Below, in pieces: positions 1 to 11,055 of a stretch of DNA of 64,000 nucleotides. This DNA comes from Halomonas korlensis. GTDB taxonomy: Bacteria > Pseudomonadota > Gammaproteobacteria > Pseudomonadales > Halomonadaceae. Numbering within the stretch: position 1 is the first letter of the stretch; the number at the start of each line of letters is the position of its first letter. Both the position numbers and the translations under genes were made by a program. Location: NCBI RefSeq assembly GCF_900116705.1, contig NZ_FPBP01000004.1, positions 1 to 64,000 on the forward strand, written 5' to 3'. The notes under the pieces were generated by a model. The model had not been told where the DNA came from. It saw only the letters and a list, made by a program, of their open reading frames with translations, and made no database searches.

Positions 1-19
1 CCCCGGTGAGCGGCTCGGA

Positions 20-95
20 TGGTGGGTCGTGTAGGATTCGAACCTACGACCAATTGGTTAAAAGCCAACTGCTCTACCAACTGAGCTAACGACCC
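20..95 (-). tRNA. tRNA-Lys (anticodon TTT), CCA encoded
   Basis: Read on the minus strand this folds into a full cloverleaf of 76 nt. The 7-bp acceptor stem GGGTCGT/ACGACCC, D arm, a 5-bp anticodon stem with loop CTTTTAA, and the T arm with TTCGAAT are all present. Loop positions 34-36 are TTT, which reads lysine codons. Discriminator A and a genomic CCA close the 3' end. It lies just beyond the 3' end of rluB on the same strand. Confidence 0.97.
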
Positions 96-173
96 GTCCG
101 AACGGGTGCAGATAGTACTGATCCACCCCCTTGAAGGCAAGCGCTTTTTTACCCTCGTGCCGCACTCGCCCTG

Positions 174-1031
174 TCAACGAGTGCGCGTGTCCCGCGACTT
201 GCGCATTACCTGAACCGGCTTGCGCTTGTGCTTGTCGCGACTCCAGCGGTTCTTCTCGTCAGGGGTCAGGTCCGGCACCTTGCGCTTGGGCAGGCCCGCG
301 GTTTCGGCAAGGTCGTCGACCTCGGCCTGGGTAAGCTCCACCCACTCACCGGCCTTGGCCCGCTTGTCGAGGAAAATATTGCCGTAGCGCACCCGCTTGA
401 GGCGGCTGACGGTGAGCCCCTGGGATTCCCAGAGCCGTCGCACTTCACGGTTGCGCCCTTCCGTGATCACGACATGGAACCAAGTATTGATGCCCTCGCC
501 ACCGAACTCCTGAACGTCGGTGAAGCGCGCCGGTCCATCTTCAAGCATCACGCCCTCGACCATGGCGACGATCTGCGCCTTGCTTACCGCGCCCATGACG
601 CGCACCGCGTACTCGCGCTCGACCTGGGTGGACGGATGCATCAGCTTGTTGGCCAGCTCGCCATCGGTGGTGAAGAGCAGCAGGCCGCTGGTATTGATGT
701 CCAGGCGGCCGATGGCGACCCAACGCTCGCCCTTGAGGCGCGGCAGGCGGTCGAAGACCGTGCGTCGTCCTTCCGGGTCCTTGCGGGTGCACAGCTCGCC
801 CTCGGGCTTGTTGTACATGATCACCCGTCTCGGCACGTCATCGGCGCCACGCAGGGTCACCGGGCGATCGTCGAAGGCCACCCTGTCGCGCATCTCGATG
901 CGATCACCCAGTGTCGCCACCTGGCCGTTGACCTTGACGCGGCCATTGGCGATGGCAGTTTCCATCTCGCGGCGCGAGCCCAGCCCGGCACGGGCGAGGA
1001 CTTTCTGCAGTTTTTCCGTGGTAGTACTCAT
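174..1031 (-). CDS. rluB: 23S rRNA pseudouridine synthase B (RluB)
   Basis: RluB converts a uridine of 23S rRNA (U2605 in E. coli) to pseudouridine. The 285-residue protein starts with an S4 RNA-binding domain (about residues 5-65, [16 protein letters not shown]). The RsuA/RluB catalytic core follows and carries the motif [20 protein letters not shown], whose Asp is the catalytic nucleophile of this family. A basic tail rich in Lys and Arg ends the protein, as is common in RluB. Its ATG shares one base with the scpB stop codon, so it is very probably translated from the scpA-scpB-rluB transcript. This three-gene order is common in gammaproteobacteria. Confidence 0.95.
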   Translation of the reverse strand: MSTTTEKLQKVLARAGLGSRREMETAIANGRVKVNGQVATLGDRIEMRDRVAFDDRPVTLRGADDVPRRVIMYNKPEGELCTRKDPEGRRTVFDRLPRLKGERWVAIGRLDINTSGLLLFTTDGELANKLMHPSTQVEREYAVRVMGAVSKAQIVAMVEGVMLEDGPARFTDVQEFGGEGINTWFHVVITEGRNREVRRLWESQGLTVSRLKRVRYGNIFLDKRAKAGEWVELTQAEVDDLAETAGLPKRKVPDLTPDEKNRWSRDKHKRKPVQVMRKSRDTRTR

Positions 1032-1897
1032 CAGTCATCGGTCTCACTGGAGGAGGTTGTCGCATCCGTGGCAGCGTCATCGTCGACGCGGCCATGCGCA
1101 CGTTCGGACAGGCGAGCCTCGAGATCGGCGAAGCTCAACCGGGTCCGTCCTGACGCCATCCCGGCGTGGTTGCCGTCGGCCATCCCGGCCGTCGGTTCGA
1201 CGGCCTCGAAGACGCTACTGGCCGTCTCGAGGTCGTCTTGGGTCTCGTCACCGCCGTTCTCCTGCCCGGCCGCTTGATCGAGGGGCGCATCGGCCTGCGC
1301 CAGCAGCTCGGTCTGAGGTGGCGGCGCCTGTTCATCGCTCGACACCTCGAAGGGATCCTCGAAGGTCTTGAGCTCATGCATCGGCGGCAACTCGTCGAGG
1401 GTCTGGAGGCCGAAGTCGTCCAGAAAGCTGCGCGTGGTGGCATAGACCGCCGGACGCCCCGGCACATCGCGATGGCCCACCACGCGGACCCAGCCACGAT
1501 CGAGCAGGGTGCGCATGATCGAACCGCTCACCGTGACCCCGCGCACTCCTTCGATGTCGCCCCGCGTCACCGGCTGGCGATAGGCGACCAGCGCCAGCGT
1601 CTCGAGCAGCGCCCGGGAATAGCGCTGGGGCCGCTCATCCCAGAGCCGTGACACCCAGGTGGAGAGCCGCGGGCGAATACGCAGCTGAAAGCCCGATGCG
1701 GTTTCGAGCAGCTCCATGGCGCCGCGTTCGTGACGCGTACCCACCCGCTCCAGGGCCTCCTTGAGGGCGCGCCGGGGCGGGCGCTCGTGATCATCGAAGA
1801 GTGCCTCGAGACGCTCGAGCCCCAGGGGTTCCCCGGCGGCCAGCAGCGCCGCCTCGAGAATCTCGTCCAGCGCCTCGGGAAAGGCCATGGCGGTCAT
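1031..1897 (-). CDS. scpB: Segregation and condensation protein B (ScpB)
   Basis: ScpB is the winged-helix kite subunit of the SMC-ScpAB condensin, which organises and segregates the chromosome. The 288-residue protein has the ScpB core in its first 190 residues. The core includes [20 protein letters not shown] and [18 protein letters not shown], the typical second winged helix. The last 90 residues are acidic, low in complexity and poorly conserved in the family. It overlaps scpA by an ATGA junction (4 nt) and rluB by 1 nt, which suggests translational coupling. No smc gene lies in the window. Confidence 0.94.
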   Translation of the reverse strand: MTAMAFPEALDEILEAALLAAGEPLGLERLEALFDDHERPPRRALKEALERVGTRHERGAMELLETASGFQLRIRPRLSTWVSRLWDERPQRYSRALLETLALVAYRQPVTRGDIEGVRGVTVSGSIMRTLLDRGWVRVVGHRDVPGRPAVYATTRSFLDDFGLQTLDELPPMHELKTFEDPFEVSSDEQAPPPQTELLAQADAPLDQAAGQENGGDETQDDLETASSVFEAVEPTAGMADGNHAGMASGRTRLSFADLEARLSERAHGRVDDDAATDATTSSSETDD

Positions 1898-2811
1898 GGG
1901 CGACTCTCCTCGTCCGCATCGGCGAAGGGGCTTTCGCCTTCGTCCTGCGCGTCCAGCGCCTCGTTATCGGCCTCATCATCCCTGGCCATTCGCACCCGCA
2001 CGTGAATCGGCGAGAGCGGGGCATTCTGCACGATCTCGATCATCGCCTCCTTGGCGAGCTCGAGGATCGCCATGAAGGTGACGACCACCCCCGCCCGGCC
2101 CTCTTCCAGGGTGAACAGCGCCTCGAAGGGCGTGAAGTGATCGTGCGTCAGTCGCTCCATGATCTTCAGCATGCGCTCCCGGGTCGATAACGCCTCGCGG
2201 CTGATCTGGTGCACCTGATTCAGCTCGGCGCGCTTGAGTATCCCCGCCATGGCCCCCAGCAGCTCATCCAGCCCCACGTTCGGATGGATCACCCGCGACT
2301 CCAGCGGCGGCAGCGAGGCACGCGCCGGAAACCAATCGCGCCCCAGCCGCGGCAGCTCGGCGAGGGCTTCGGCGGCGTTCTTGAGCTGTTCGTATTCCTG
2401 CAGGCGGCGTATCAGCTCAGCGCGCGGGTCTTCCTCCTCATCGTCACCGCCCTCCTTCGGCGGGCGCGGCAACAGGGTACGCGACTTGATCTCGGCGAGC
2501 ATCGCCGCCATCAACAGGTACTCGCCGGCCAGTTCGATCTCCAGCGCCTTCATCAACTCCACGTATTCGATGTACTGGTGCGTGATGGCCGCCACATCGA
2601 TGGTCAGGATGTCCAGGTTCTGGCGCCGGATCAGGTAGAGCAGCAGGTCCAGCGGCCCCTCGAAGGCCTCGAGAAACACCCGCAGCGCCTCCGGGGGAAT
2701 ATACAGGTCCTCCGGCAGTTCGGTGATCGGCTGGTCGAACAGTCGCCCGAGCGCCACCAAGGTGTGCGTCGCGTCGTTCTCAGGCGCTTGTGTCTGGGGG
2801 GTGGCACTCAC
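1894..2811 (-). CDS. scpA: Segregation and condensation protein A (ScpA)
   Basis: ScpA is the kleisin subunit that bridges SMC heads. The motif VFLEAFEGPLDLLLYLIRRQ is the diagnostic kleisin N-terminal helix that contacts SMC. Further on come the conserved EYLLMAAMLAEIKSRTLLPR region and a C-terminal winged helix (FTPFEALFTLEEGRAGVVVT). I chose the GTG at 2811 because GGGAGG lies upstream of it. The frame also stays open to a TTG at 2865, but no ribosome binding site supports that start. It is the first gene of the scpA-scpB-rluB unit. The gap to the radD stop is under 80 bp. Confidence 0.92.
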   Translation of the reverse strand: MSATPQTQAPENDATHTLVALGRLFDQPITELPEDLYIPPEALRVFLEAFEGPLDLLLYLIRRQNLDILTIDVAAITHQYIEYVELMKALEIELAGEYLLMAAMLAEIKSRTLLPRPPKEGGDDEEEDPRAELIRRLQEYEQLKNAAEALAELPRLGRDWFPARASLPPLESRVIHPNVGLDELLGAMAGILKRAELNQVHQISREALSTRERMLKIMERLTHDHFTPFEALFTLEEGRAGVVVTFMAILELAKEAMIEIVQNAPLSPIHVRVRMARDDEADNEALDAQDEGESPFADADEESRP

Positions 2812-2885
2812 GCGGGGTCTGGCCTCCCGGTATCTCAACGGCTGGACAATCGGGCAGTTTATCAATTCCGGCGCATCGGGGTAAC

Positions 2886-4856
2886 TCAGCTTGCCGCGGC
2901 GGCGAGGCGGTAGCGCCCGGTATAGTCGAAGAGCTTCTCGCGCACCTGCCAGTGCCGCCCTACCTTTCTACCCACCACGAAGTCAGGGTGGCGCAGGCGA
3001 CGCTGCTCAGCGATCACCTCGTCCGGCGTGCGCGGCGACCAGCGGCTGCCGGGGGCACGCAGGTGATCACGCAGGAACACCGCGGCGAAGGCGCCCCGCT
3101 GGGCCGGGGTTTCCAGGGCGAACCACTCGCTGAGACTCGCCCCGTCCTCGTCGTGATAGCTGACCTTGAGCCGCGGCAAGCCACGGCCGTTGAGCGTCGC
3201 CTCGAGCTGCATGCCGCTGACTCGCAGCACCCGGGCATCCTTGAGCCGCAAGGCCTCCTTGAGCTTGTCGTCGGCGTCCACCAACAGGGTCTGGCAGCCA
3301 TGACAGCGACGCGCGGCGATATCGTTCTCGGCCCCGCATTGGTCGCAGACCTTGAAGCGAAAGCGGAACGAACATTGCTCCGTTGCCGGCTTTGATTCTG
3401 TGTTGTTCGCGCGGGGCCGGGCGCGATGGCCGGAGCTTGAATTTACGCTTTTCGCGCAGGGTCGGGCGCGATGAGAAGGAACAAGCCCTTGGCAGCGTCG
3501 ACCGAAATGCTCGATGACGATATCGCCATCGCGCTTGCCCCAGAACAGGTTGGCATGGCCGCAGGCCGGGCACTCGACCTGCACCGGCTCGGCGTCGGAA
3601 ACGGGCCGGGGGGTGCCGACCTCGGGCGCGTAGAGATCCCAGGGGTTGCCGGCGTAATCGAGGATCAGGCAGTCGGTCTTGCCGGGCGAGAGCCTCAGGC
3701 CACGGCCGACGACCTGCTGGTAGAGGCTCACCGACTCGGTGGGCCGCAGGATCGCGATCAGATCGACATGCGGCGCGTCGAAGCCGGTGGTGAGCACCGC
3801 CACGTTGACCAGGTACTTGAGCTTTCGCGCCTTGAAGGCAGCGATCAGCGCCTCACGCTCGCGGCCAGGCGTCGCCCCGGTGATCAGCGCCGCCTGCCCC
3901 GCCGGCAGATAGCCAAGGATCTCCTCGGCGTGGGCGACACTTGCCGCGAAGAGCATCACGCCCAGGCGGTCGTGGGCGCGTGCCACCACCTCGGCGATGA
4001 TGCCCGGCGTGGCGCGGTTGCCCGCCACCACCCGATTGAGCTCGTGCTCCTGGAACAGGCCGCTGGCGGCCGGGCCTGACGTGGAGACCGGGCCTGAGGT
4101 GGAGAATAGTGCCGAGAAGTCATAGCGTTCGACCGCGGCGTCGATCCGCCGCGGCGGCGCCAGATAGCCCTGCTTGACCATCAGGCGCAGCGGCTGCTCG
4201 AAGACACAGTCGCGAAAGAAGCAATTCTCATCGCCACGCACCATGCCGTGATGATGGCGATGGTAGATGAAGCCCTCGCCCAGGCGATGGGGTGTGGCCG
4301 TCAGGCCCAGCACCTTGAGGCGCGGGTTGCGCTGGCGCAGCACGTCGATGACCTGCCGATAGCTCGATTTCTCGTCCATCGAGACGCGATGACACTCGTC
4401 GATCACCAGCAGCGTGAAGGAGCCATCCGCAAAGTCGTGAAGGCTGCGCACCACCGACTGCACCGAACCGAACACCACCTGACGCCCCGACTCCTTGCGG
4501 CCCAGCCCGGCGCTGTAGATATCCGCCTCAAGGTCATAGGCCAGGTACTTGGCATGGTTCTGTTCGACCAGTTCGCGCACGTGCGCCAGCAACAGCACCC
4601 GACCGCGGGCGAGCCGCGCCAGCTCGGCGATCACCAGCGACTTGCCGCTGCCGGTGGGCAGTACCACCACCGCCGGCTCACTGCTGCCGCGAAAGTATTC
4701 GACCACCCGCGTTACCGCCTCCCGCTGGTAGGGGCGCAAGGTGGGGCGGGGCGCAGTCGACGCATGGGCAGGCAAGGAAGGCGACCCTGAGGTCGCCTTC
4801 CGATCATACTGCGGCTCTGGCACAGGTACAGTTATAGGTAGCGCCGGTCCCGACAT
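2886..4856 (-). CDS. radD: RadD-type DEAD/DEAH helicase-like ATPase
   Basis: This matches E. coli RadD (YejH) from end to end; RadD is an SF2 ATPase acting in DNA repair and recombination accessory roles. Visible are Walker A LPTGSGKS, Walker B DECH, motif III LTATP and motif [12 protein letters not shown] cysteine-rich zinc region comes next (CPAC, RRCQG, CDQC, CHGCQ), then the RadD C-terminal domain. At about residues 461-488 an in-frame insertion made of two copies of a ~37-bp repeat widens the spacing inside the zinc region. The first ~38 residues have no E. coli counterpart and contain a likely purL terminator hairpin, so a TTG start near 4773 or 4740 is possible. No good ribosome binding site decides this. 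Confidence 0.9.
   Translation of the reverse strand: MSGPALPITVPVPEPQYDRKATSGSPSLPAHASTAPRPTLRPYQREAVTRVVEYFRGSSEPAVVVLPTGSGKSLVIAELARLARGRVLLLAHVRELVEQNHAKYLAYDLEADIYSAGLGRKESGRQVVFGSVQSVVRSLHDFADGSFTLLVIDECHRVSMDEKSSYRQVIDVLRQRNPRLKVLGLTATPHRLGEGFIYHRHHHGMVRGDENCFFRDCVFEQPLRLMVKQGYLAPPRRIDAAVERYDFSALFSTSGPVSTSGPAASGLFQEHELNRVVAGNRATPGIIAEVVARAHDRLGVMLFAASVAHAEEILGYLPAGQAALITGATPGREREALIAAFKARKLKYLVNVAVLTTGFDAPHVDLIAILRPTESVSLYQQVVGRGLRLSPGKTDCLILDYAGNPWDLYAPEVGTPRPVSDAEPVQVECPACGHANLFWGKRDGDIVIEHFGRRCQGLVPSHRARPCAKSVNSSSGHRARPRANNTESKPATEQCSFRFRFKVCDQCGAENDIAARRCHGCQTLLVDADDKLKEALRLKDARVLRVSGMQLEATLNGRGLPRLKVSYHDEDGASLSEWFALETPAQRGAFAAVFLRDHLRAPGSRWSPRTPDEVIAEQRRLRHPDFVVGRKVGRHWQVREKLFDYTGRYRLAAAAS
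3392..3473. repeat. Two palindromic repeat copies inserted in frame in radD
   Basis: Copies at 3392-3428 and 3437-3473 share most bases. The core starting TTCGCGC and ending GGGCGCGATG matches at 21 of 23 positions. The copies lie 45 bp apart, so the reading frame is kept. Each core has CGCGC/GCGCG arms able to form a hairpin. On the protein side they yield two SHRARP/GHRARP-type segments between zinc-region cysteines, where E. coli RadD has only a short linker. Confidence 0.7.
4072..4107. repeat. 18-bp tandem duplication in radD
   Basis: GGGCCTGACGTGGAGACC at 4072-4089 is followed by a near copy at 4090-4107. It encodes a doubled STSGP hexapeptide between the two helicase lobes and keeps the frame. 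Confidence 0.75.
4776..4801 (-). terminator. Likely purL terminator hairpin inside the radD 5' region
   Basis: GGAAGGCGACC and GGTCGCCTTCC form a perfect 11-bp stem with the 4-base loop CTGA. It lies 60-85 bp after the purL stop in the direction of purL transcription. The following CTTGCC is a poor U-tract, so termination may be partial. Confidence 0.55.
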
Positions 4857-4860
4857 CGGC

Positions 4861-7800
4861 TCAGCCCAGCCAGACGCGCGCGTTGCGAAACAGCCGCGCC
4901 CAGGCGCCGTCGCGCGTCCATTCGGCGGGCCGCCAGGAGTTGGTGACCGCCCGCACTACCCGTTCCGGGTGCGGCATCATGACCGTGACGCGCCCATCCG
5001 GCGTGGTCAGGCCGGTGATGCCGGAGGGCGAGCCGTTGGGGTTGGCCGGGTAGCGGGTGGTCACCTGGCCGTAATGGTCGACGAAGCGCAACGCGATCTG
5101 ACCGCTGCCCTGCATCCGGCGCAGGTGAGCGCTGTCACTGAACTCGGCGCGCCCTTCGCCGTGTGCCACAGCGATCGGCAGGCGCGAGCCCTCCATGCCG
5201 GCGAGCAGGACCGACGGGGTCTTTTCCACCTGCACCATCGCGACGCGTGCCTCGAACTGCTCGGATTCGTTGCGCACAAAGCGCGGCCAGGCCTCGGCGC
5301 CGGGAATCAGCTCGCGCAGCTGGGCGAGCATCTGGCAGCCGTTGCACACGCCGAGCGAAAAGCTGTCGTCGCGCTGGAAGAAGTCGGCGAACTGCTCGCG
5401 GGCGCGGGCATTGAACAGCACCGACTTGGCCCAGCCGCCCCCGGCACCCAGTACATCGCCGTAGGAGAAACCACCACAGGCGACCAGCCCCTTGAACCGT
5501 GCGAGATCCACGCGTCCGGCGAGGATATCGCTCATGTGCACGTCGACGGCCTCGAAGCCGGCATGATCGAAAGCCCAGGCCATTTCCAGATGGCCGTTGA
5601 CGCCCTGCTCGCGCAACACCGCCACCGCCGGGCGGGTCGAATTGACGAACGGCGCGCTGATGTCGTCGTCGACCTCGAAGCTCGGGCTCGCCGAGAGGCC
5701 CGGGTCGCGATCGTCGAGCAGCGCGTCGAATTCGCTCTTGGCGCAGTCAGGATTGTCGCGCAGCGCCTGCAAGCGATAGCTGGTCTCGGACCAGGTGCGT
5801 TGGGTGAGCAGTCGCGTGGTCTCGAGCAGCGGCTCCTCGAAGAGCGTCACCCGCACCTGGTCATCAAAGCGCGGACGCGCGATGACCCCGCAGGTCTCGA
5901 TGCCCGCAGCAGCGAACTGCGCGAATACCGCCTCGGTGTGCTTGCGATTGACTTGGATCACCGCGCCGAGTTCTTCGGCGAACAGCGCATCCACCGCCTC
6001 GACCGGCTCGTCGACCAGCCAGTCGAGCTTGATCTCGAGACCCGAGTGGGCGGCGAAGGCCATCTCCAGCAGGGTGACCAGCAGGCCACCGTCGCTGCGA
6101 TCGTGATAGGCCAGCAACTTGCCCTCGGCATTGAGGCCCTGGATGACCGCGAAGAAGGCCTTGAGATCCTCGGGATCGTCGAGGTCCGGGCAGTCGTCGC
6201 CGATCTGGCCGTAGACCTGTGCCAGCGCCGAGCCGCCCAGCCGGTTACGGCCGCCGCCGAGGTCGATCAGGATCAGGTCGGATTCGTCCTGTTCCAGGTT
6301 GATCTGCGGGGTCAGAGTGCGCATGGCGTCGACCACCGGCGCGAAGCCCGTGACCGTCAACGACAGCGGCGAGGTCACGCTCTTTTCCTCGCTCGTCTCG
6401 CCATCGCCGTCTTGCCAGGCGGTACGCATCGACATCGAGTCCTTGCCGACCGGAATGGCGATACCGAGCGCCGGGCAGAGCTCCATGCCCACCGCATGGA
6501 CGGCGTCGTACAAGGCCTGGTTCTCGCCGGGGTGGTTGGCTGCACTCATCCAGTTGGCGGAGAGCTTGATGTCTTCGATCTTTTCGATGGGGGCGGCGGC
6601 GAGATTGGTGATCGCCTCCGCCACCGCCAGGCGGGCACTGGCCGCGGGGTCGATCAGCGCCACCGGTGGCCGCTCGCCCAGGGCCATGGCTTCGCCGGCG
6701 TGGGTATCGAAGCTGGCCGTGGTCACGGCGACATCCGCCACCGGCACCTGCCAGGGGCCGACCATCTGGTCGCGGGCCACCTGTCCGGTGATGGAACGAT
6801 CGCCGATGGTGATCAGGAAACTCTTGGACGCCACGGCGGGCAGGCGCAACACGCGGTCCATGGCCTCGCGCAGGTCGAGATTATCGAGCATCACCCCCGG
6901 CATGTCGTGGGGCTGGCGCTCAAACTCGCGCTGCATTTTTGGCGGCTTGCCGAACAGCACGCTCATCGGCAGATCCACCGGCGGGGTGGCGTCCTGGGCG
7001 GCGAAGTGACCGTCGCGGACTTCCAGGTGGTGCGCCTGGGTCGCCTCGCCGACCACCGCGTAAGGGCAGCGCTCGCGCTGGCAGAGCGCCTCGAAGGTCT
7101 CGAGATCCGCTGGGGCCACCGCCAGCACGTAGCGCTCCTGCGCCTCATTGCACCAGATTTCCAGCGGGCTCATGCCCGGCTCAGCGTTGGGCACGGCGCG
7201 CAGCTCGAAAAGCCCGCCGCAGCCGCCATCCTTGACCAGTTCCGGCAGAGCGTTGGAGAGCCCGCCGGCGCCGACGTCGTGAATGAAGCGGATCGGATTG
7301 GCCTCGCCCATCGCCCAGCAGCGGTCGATCACTTCCTGGGCGCGCCGCTCCATCTCGGGGTTGTCGCGCTGCACCGAGGCGAAATCCAGATCTGCGCTCG
7401 ACACGCCGGAGGCCATCGACGACGCCGCGCCACCGCCCAGGCCGATCAGCATCGCCGGCCCACCCATCACGATCAGCTTGCCGCCGACCGGGATCTCGCC
7501 CTTCTGCACGTGGCCGTCGCGAATATTGCCGTAGCCGCCGGCGAGCATGATCGGCTTGTGGTAGCCGCGCCGCTCGATGCCCTCGGCGCCCAGCGAATCC
7601 TGTTCATAGGTGCGAAACACGCCGGCGAGATTGGGGCGCCCGAACTCATTGTTGAACGCGGCACCGCCGATGGGGCCTTCGAGCATGATGTCCAGGGCGC
7701 TGGTGATGCGCTCGGGCTTGCCGTAATCGAAGGCTTCCCAGGGCTGCACGAACTCGGGAATACGCAGGTTGGAGACGGTGAAGCCGGTCAGGCCGGCCTT

Positions 7801-8841
7801 GGGCTTGCCGCCGATCCCGGTGGCCCCTTCGTCGCGGATCTCGCCGCCGGCGCCGGTGGCCGCCCCTGGGTGGGGCGCGATGGCCGTGGGGTGATTGTGG
7901 GTTTCCACCTTCATCAGGATATGAATGGGCTCCTGATGGGTGCCGTAGACGGCCTCTTCGCCCGCCTGACCGGTGAGCGGCGCGGCGAAGAAGCGGCCAG
8001 CCTCGCTTCCGCGAATCACCGCCGCGTTGTCGCTATAGGCGGAGAGGATATTCTCCGGCGAGACCTCATGGGTATTCTTGATCATCCCGAACAGCGAGTG
8101 GCTCTGGGGCTCGCCGTCGATGACCCAGTCGGCATTGAAGATCTTATGGCGGCAGTGCTCGGAGTTCGCCTGGGCGAACATCATCAGTTCGACATCGGTC
8201 GGATTGCGATTAAGCCCGCGGAAGGCCTCGAGCAGGTAGTCGATCTCGTCGTCGGCCAGCGCCAGCCCCAGGTTGAGATTGGCGGCTTCCAGCGCCGCGC
8301 GGCCGCCCTCGAGGATGTCGACCCGACCCAACGGCGCCGGCTCGTGATGGGCAAACAGCGTCGCGGCATCCGAGGCATCGGTCAGTACGGTCTCGGTCAT
8401 GCGGTCGTGAAGGCTGGCGACGATGGCCTCGAAGGCGGCCTCTGAGAGCATGCCCTTGAGCCTGACGCGATAGGCGATGCCCCGCTCGATGCGCCGCACG
8501 CCTTCCAGGCCGCAATTATGGGCGATATCGGTGGCCTTGGAGGACCAGGGCGACTGGGTGCCGATACGCGGCACGACAAGAAACAGCTGCCCCTCGGCGC
8601 GGCCACCGGCGTCACGGTCCTCGTGCTTGCCGCCCCCTCTCGTTACCTCTCCCGTCACGCCATCGCCCAGCAACTGCTGAAGCACGCTCAGCGCCTCGTC
8701 CGATGGCTCGCCAGCGTAGTCGACGAAGTGCACGTAATCGGCGTGAAGGGACTCGACGTCGGCAACGGTATCTTGCAGGGCGGCCAGCAGCTTGGCATGA
8801 CGGAAAGCAGATAGGGCGGGCGCGCCTCGCAGTTCGAGCAT
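4861..8841 (-). CDS. purL: Phosphoribosylformylglycinamidine synthase (PurL, large form)
   Basis: PurL carries out the fourth step of purine synthesis: FGAR + Gln + ATP gives FGAM. The 1326-residue product matches the single-chain gammaproteobacterial enzyme along its whole length (E. coli 1295). Seen are the N-terminal PurS-like part ([16 protein letters not shown]), the synthetase core ([29 protein letters not shown]) and the C-terminal glutaminase with nucleophile Cys in GVCNGCQM and the PHPER motif. I place the start at the ATG giving [13 protein letters not shown], which aligns with the E. coli N-terminus. A TTG seven codons upstream is also open. It is transcribed alone and divergently from mltF. 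Confidence 0.97.
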   Translation of the reverse strand: MLELRGAPALSAFRHAKLLAALQDTVADVESLHADYVHFVDYAGEPSDEALSVLQQLLGDGVTGEVTRGGGKHEDRDAGGRAEGQLFLVVPRIGTQSPWSSKATDIAHNCGLEGVRRIERGIAYRVRLKGMLSEAAFEAIVASLHDRMTETVLTDASDAATLFAHHEPAPLGRVDILEGGRAALEAANLNLGLALADDEIDYLLEAFRGLNRNPTDVELMMFAQANSEHCRHKIFNADWVIDGEPQSHSLFGMIKNTHEVSPENILSAYSDNAAVIRGSEAGRFFAAPLTGQAGEEAVYGTHQEPIHILMKVETHNHPTAIAPHPGAATGAGGEIRDEGATGIGGKPKAGLTGFTVSNLRIPEFVQPWEAFDYGKPERITSALDIMLEGPIGGAAFNNEFGRPNLAGVFRTYEQDSLGAEGIERRGYHKPIMLAGGYGNIRDGHVQKGEIPVGGKLIVMGGPAMLIGLGGGAASSMASGVSSADLDFASVQRDNPEMERRAQEVIDRCWAMGEANPIRFIHDVGAGGLSNALPELVKDGGCGGLFELRAVPNAEPGMSPLEIWCNEAQERYVLAVAPADLETFEALCQRERCPYAVVGEATQAHHLEVRDGHFAAQDATPPVDLPMSVLFGKPPKMQREFERQPHDMPGVMLDNLDLREAMDRVLRLPAVASKSFLITIGDRSITGQVARDQMVGPWQVPVADVAVTTASFDTHAGEAMALGERPPVALIDPAASARLAVAEAITNLAAAPIEKIEDIKLSANWMSAANHPGENQALYDAVHAVGMELCPALGIAIPVGKDSMSMRTAWQDGDGETSEEKSVTSPLSLTVTGFAPVVDAMRTLTPQINLEQDESDLILIDLGGGRNRLGGSALAQVYGQIGDDCPDLDDPEDLKAFFAVIQGLNAEGKLLAYHDRSDGGLLVTLLEMAFAAHSGLEIKLDWLVDEPVEAVDALFAEELGAVIQVNRKHTEAVFAQFAAAGIETCGVIARPRFDDQVRVTLFEEPLLETTRLLTQRTWSETSYRLQALRDNPDCAKSEFDALLDDRDPGLSASPSFEVDDDISAPFVNSTRPAVAVLREQGVNGHLEMAWAFDHAGFEAVDVHMSDILAGRVDLARFKGLVACGGFSYGDVLGAGGGWAKSVLFNARAREQFADFFQRDDSFSLGVCNGCQMLAQLRELIPGAEAWPRFVRNESEQFEARVAMVQVEKTPSVLLAGMEGSRLPIAVAHGEGRAEFSDSAHLRRMQGSGQIALRFVDHYGQVTTRYPANPNGSPSGITGLTTPDGRVTVMMPHPERVVRAVTNSWRPAEWTRDGAWARLFRNARVWLG

Positions 8842-8996
8842 ATCCAGGAGCCTCTGAAGCAATAGAAGTCGGTGGCCGCGGGCTGCGGCATTGAGCGCCT
8901 ATGATACGGGAAAGGTCGGAGTGCGAGAAATTTCAGCGATGACAACCTTTGTTTCGCTGGTTAAGGTGGAAGCCCTCATCGTTGACCAGCCACCGC

Positions 8997-10460
8997 ATGA
9001 CCGTACCCCTGTTCGATCACCTCCCCGGTTCCTGGCGCGGGGCAGCGCTGCTGGGAAGCGCCATACTGCTCACCCTGTGGCCGGGGGACTCGGGCGCGCC
9101 TCGCGATTCGCACCTGCAGGCCGTGCTGGCGCGCGACTTTATCAGCGTGCATACCCGCAATACCCCCACCACATATTACGAGGGCCGCCGTGGCCCGACC
9201 GGTTTCGAATACGAGCTGATGAAGCGCTTCGCCGATTCGCTGGGTGTCAGCCTGACGCTGGAGGCCGATCACAACATCGAAAGCGTCCTGCACGCCGTAC
9301 GGGAAGAAGGCGATCTGGGGGCAGCCGCCCTGCCGTTGGACCCGACGATGGAAGGCCTGCTGTTCAGTCGGCCGATTCTCGAATTGACCCCTCTGCTGGT
9401 CTATCGCCGCGACCTGCCACCGCCAACCACCCTCGAGGATCTGGAGGGGCTGGAGATCGGCACCCTGAGCGGGTCCGGCACCGATCGCGTGCTGCGCGAA
9501 CTCCAGTCCGAACATCCCTTCTTGAGCTGGAAGGAGTCGGATGACATCGAAGTCGCCGACCTGCTCGCCCGAATCGAGCGAGGTCATCTGGACGCGGCAG
9601 TGGTCTTCGAACACCAGTTTCGCCTCAACCGGCTGTTTTTCCCCGAGGTCGAGGACGGTTTCACCCTGGGCAAGCCCCTGTCGATGGCCTGGGCCTTTCC
9701 TGCAGGTCGGGGTCTTGGTCTGCTTGAGGCCGCCAACCGCTTTCTCGACGGGCTACACCGGGACGGCCGACTCGACGAACTGGTGGCCAGCTATTTCGGA
9801 CACGACGATTATCTCGAGTACGTGGGCGCGCGCACCTTCATTGCGCAAGCTCTGGAGCGCCTGCCGACCTATACCGAGCTTTTCCGCGCCGCCGCCCGCG
9901 ACACTGGCTTCGACTGGAAGCTGCTGGCCGCAGTGGGCTATCAGGAGTCGCATTGGCAGCCCGAGGCGACATCGCCCACCGGGGTGCGGGGCCTGATGAT
10001 GCTGACACTGCCGACCGCCGGCGAAATGGAGGTCGATAACCGCCTCGACCCGGCGCAGAGCATCGACGGTGGCGCCCGCTACCTGCGCGAGATGGAACAG
10101 CGCCTTCCCGAATCGATCACCGGGAACGACCGGCTATTCATGGCCATGGCCGCCTACAACGTCGGGCTTGGCCATCTCTACGATGCCCGCCGGATCGCCG
10201 AGATGCAGGGCGGCGACCCAGACCGCTGGGAAGATGTCCGGGAAGCGCTGCCACTGCTGCAGGAGCAGGAGTGGCATAGCCAGACCCGCCACGGGTATGC
10301 GCGTGGCGGCGAGCCGGTGATCTATGTACGCAACATTCGCCGCTACTACGAGATCCTCGATTACCTGGACCGCAGTCAACAGCGTTACCCCCTGCTTAAC
10401 GCTCAACTATTCGACGAGGAAGACGGCGATGTCTTCCGGCTCGTTCCCCCGCTTCCGTAA
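8997..10460 (+). CDS. mltF: Membrane-bound lytic transglycosylase F (MltF)
   Basis: MltF is an outer-membrane murein hydrolase that cleaves peptidoglycan with formation of anhydromuropeptides. From the ATG at 8997 the protein has 487 residues. An N-terminal hydrophobic signal (about residues 13-27) comes first, then a solute-binding-protein-3-like regulatory domain (about 45-260). The C-terminal SLT domain has its catalytic Glu in [11 protein letters not shown] and the GLMMLT and [10 protein letters not shown] motifs. The frame also starts at a TTG at 8949. Neither start has a clear ribosome binding site, and the ATG gives the more normal signal peptide. It is divergent from purL. Confidence 0.93.
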   Translation: MTVPLFDHLPGSWRGAALLGSAILLTLWPGDSGAPRDSHLQAVLARDFISVHTRNTPTTYYEGRRGPTGFEYELMKRFADSLGVSLTLEADHNIESVLHAVREEGDLGAAALPLDPTMEGLLFSRPILELTPLLVYRRDLPPPTTLEDLEGLEIGTLSGSGTDRVLRELQSEHPFLSWKESDDIEVADLLARIERGHLDAAVVFEHQFRLNRLFFPEVEDGFTLGKPLSMAWAFPAGRGLGLLEAANRFLDGLHRDGRLDELVASYFGHDDYLEYVGARTFIAQALERLPTYTELFRAAARDTGFDWKLLAAVGYQESHWQPEATSPTGVRGLMMLTLPTAGEMEVDNRLDPAQSIDGGARYLREMEQRLPESITGNDRLFMAMAAYNVGLGHLYDARRIAEMQGGDPDRWEDVREALPLLQEQEWHSQTRHGYARGGEPVIYVRNIRRYYEILDYLDRSQQRYPLLNAQLFDEEDGDVFRLVPPLP

Positions 10461-10499
10461 GGTTTCAAGCATGCCTCGCCAGCCATCACCGCCGGGCCG

Positions 10500-10970
10500 T
10501 CAGGCTGTTCCCGGCGGGCCGCGCCGAGCGGCGAAGAAGTCGCGCATCAACCGAGCTGCCCGGGTGGCCAGCACGCCGCCCAGCACCTCGACTCGGTGGT
10601 GATGCCAGGGCTGGGCGAAGAGATTGGCCTTCGATTCCACCATGCCGCTGCGAGGCTCGGCGGCGCCATAGACCATACGTGACAGGCGGGCCTGGATGAT
10701 CGCTCCGGTGCACATCAGGCAGGGTTCCAGGGTCACGTACAGGGTGCAACCATCCAGTCGATAGTTGCCCAGGCGCTCACCAGCATCGCGCAGTGCCCGA
10801 ATCTCGGCATGGGCGCTGGGATCATGCCGTGCCACCGGGGCATTGAAGCCTCGCCCCACGATCTCTCCCGCCGCATCCACCACCACCGCGCCCACCGGCA
10901 CTTCGCCGGCGTCAAACCCTTGGTGGGCCTGATCCAGCGCCCGATGCATGTAGAATTCGTCACTGCGCAT
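10500..10970 (-). CDS. tadA: tRNA adenosine(34) deaminase (TadA)
   Basis: TadA deaminates the wobble adenosine 34 of tRNA-Arg(ACG) to inosine. The 156-residue length is typical. The zinc site is complete: HAEIRAL supplies the His ligand and the catalytic Glu, and PCLMC supplies the two Cys ligands. The N-terminal EVPVGAVVVD and the MVESKANLF segment are also family features. It is convergent with mltF and divergent from tesB, with about 85 bp between the tadA and tesB starts for both promoters. Confidence 0.96.
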   Translation of the reverse strand: MRSDEFYMHRALDQAHQGFDAGEVPVGAVVVDAAGEIVGRGFNAPVARHDPSAHAEIRALRDAGERLGNYRLDGCTLYVTLEPCLMCTGAIIQARLSRMVYGAAEPRSGMVESKANLFAQPWHHHRVEVLGGVLATRAARLMRDFFAARRGPPGTA

Positions 10971-11055
10971 CGCCGAGGACTCCGGTAGACTGCGGTAAAA
11001 CGATCGTATGACATTGCCGGCAAGCCGCCTTGTCGGCCTACGGAGGAAAGCGAGA

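Noticed and set aside
4741..8445. A 1234-residue plus-strand open frame opposite purL
   Set aside because: It mirrors the purL codons on the other strand; high GC keeps antisense frames open. The content is His/Arg/Gly-rich with no family features, and purL is certain.
8863..8996. A PurR box or purine riboswitch before purL
   Set aside because: No good match to ACGCAAACGTTTTCGT and no riboswitch-like fold in the 130-bp divergent region.
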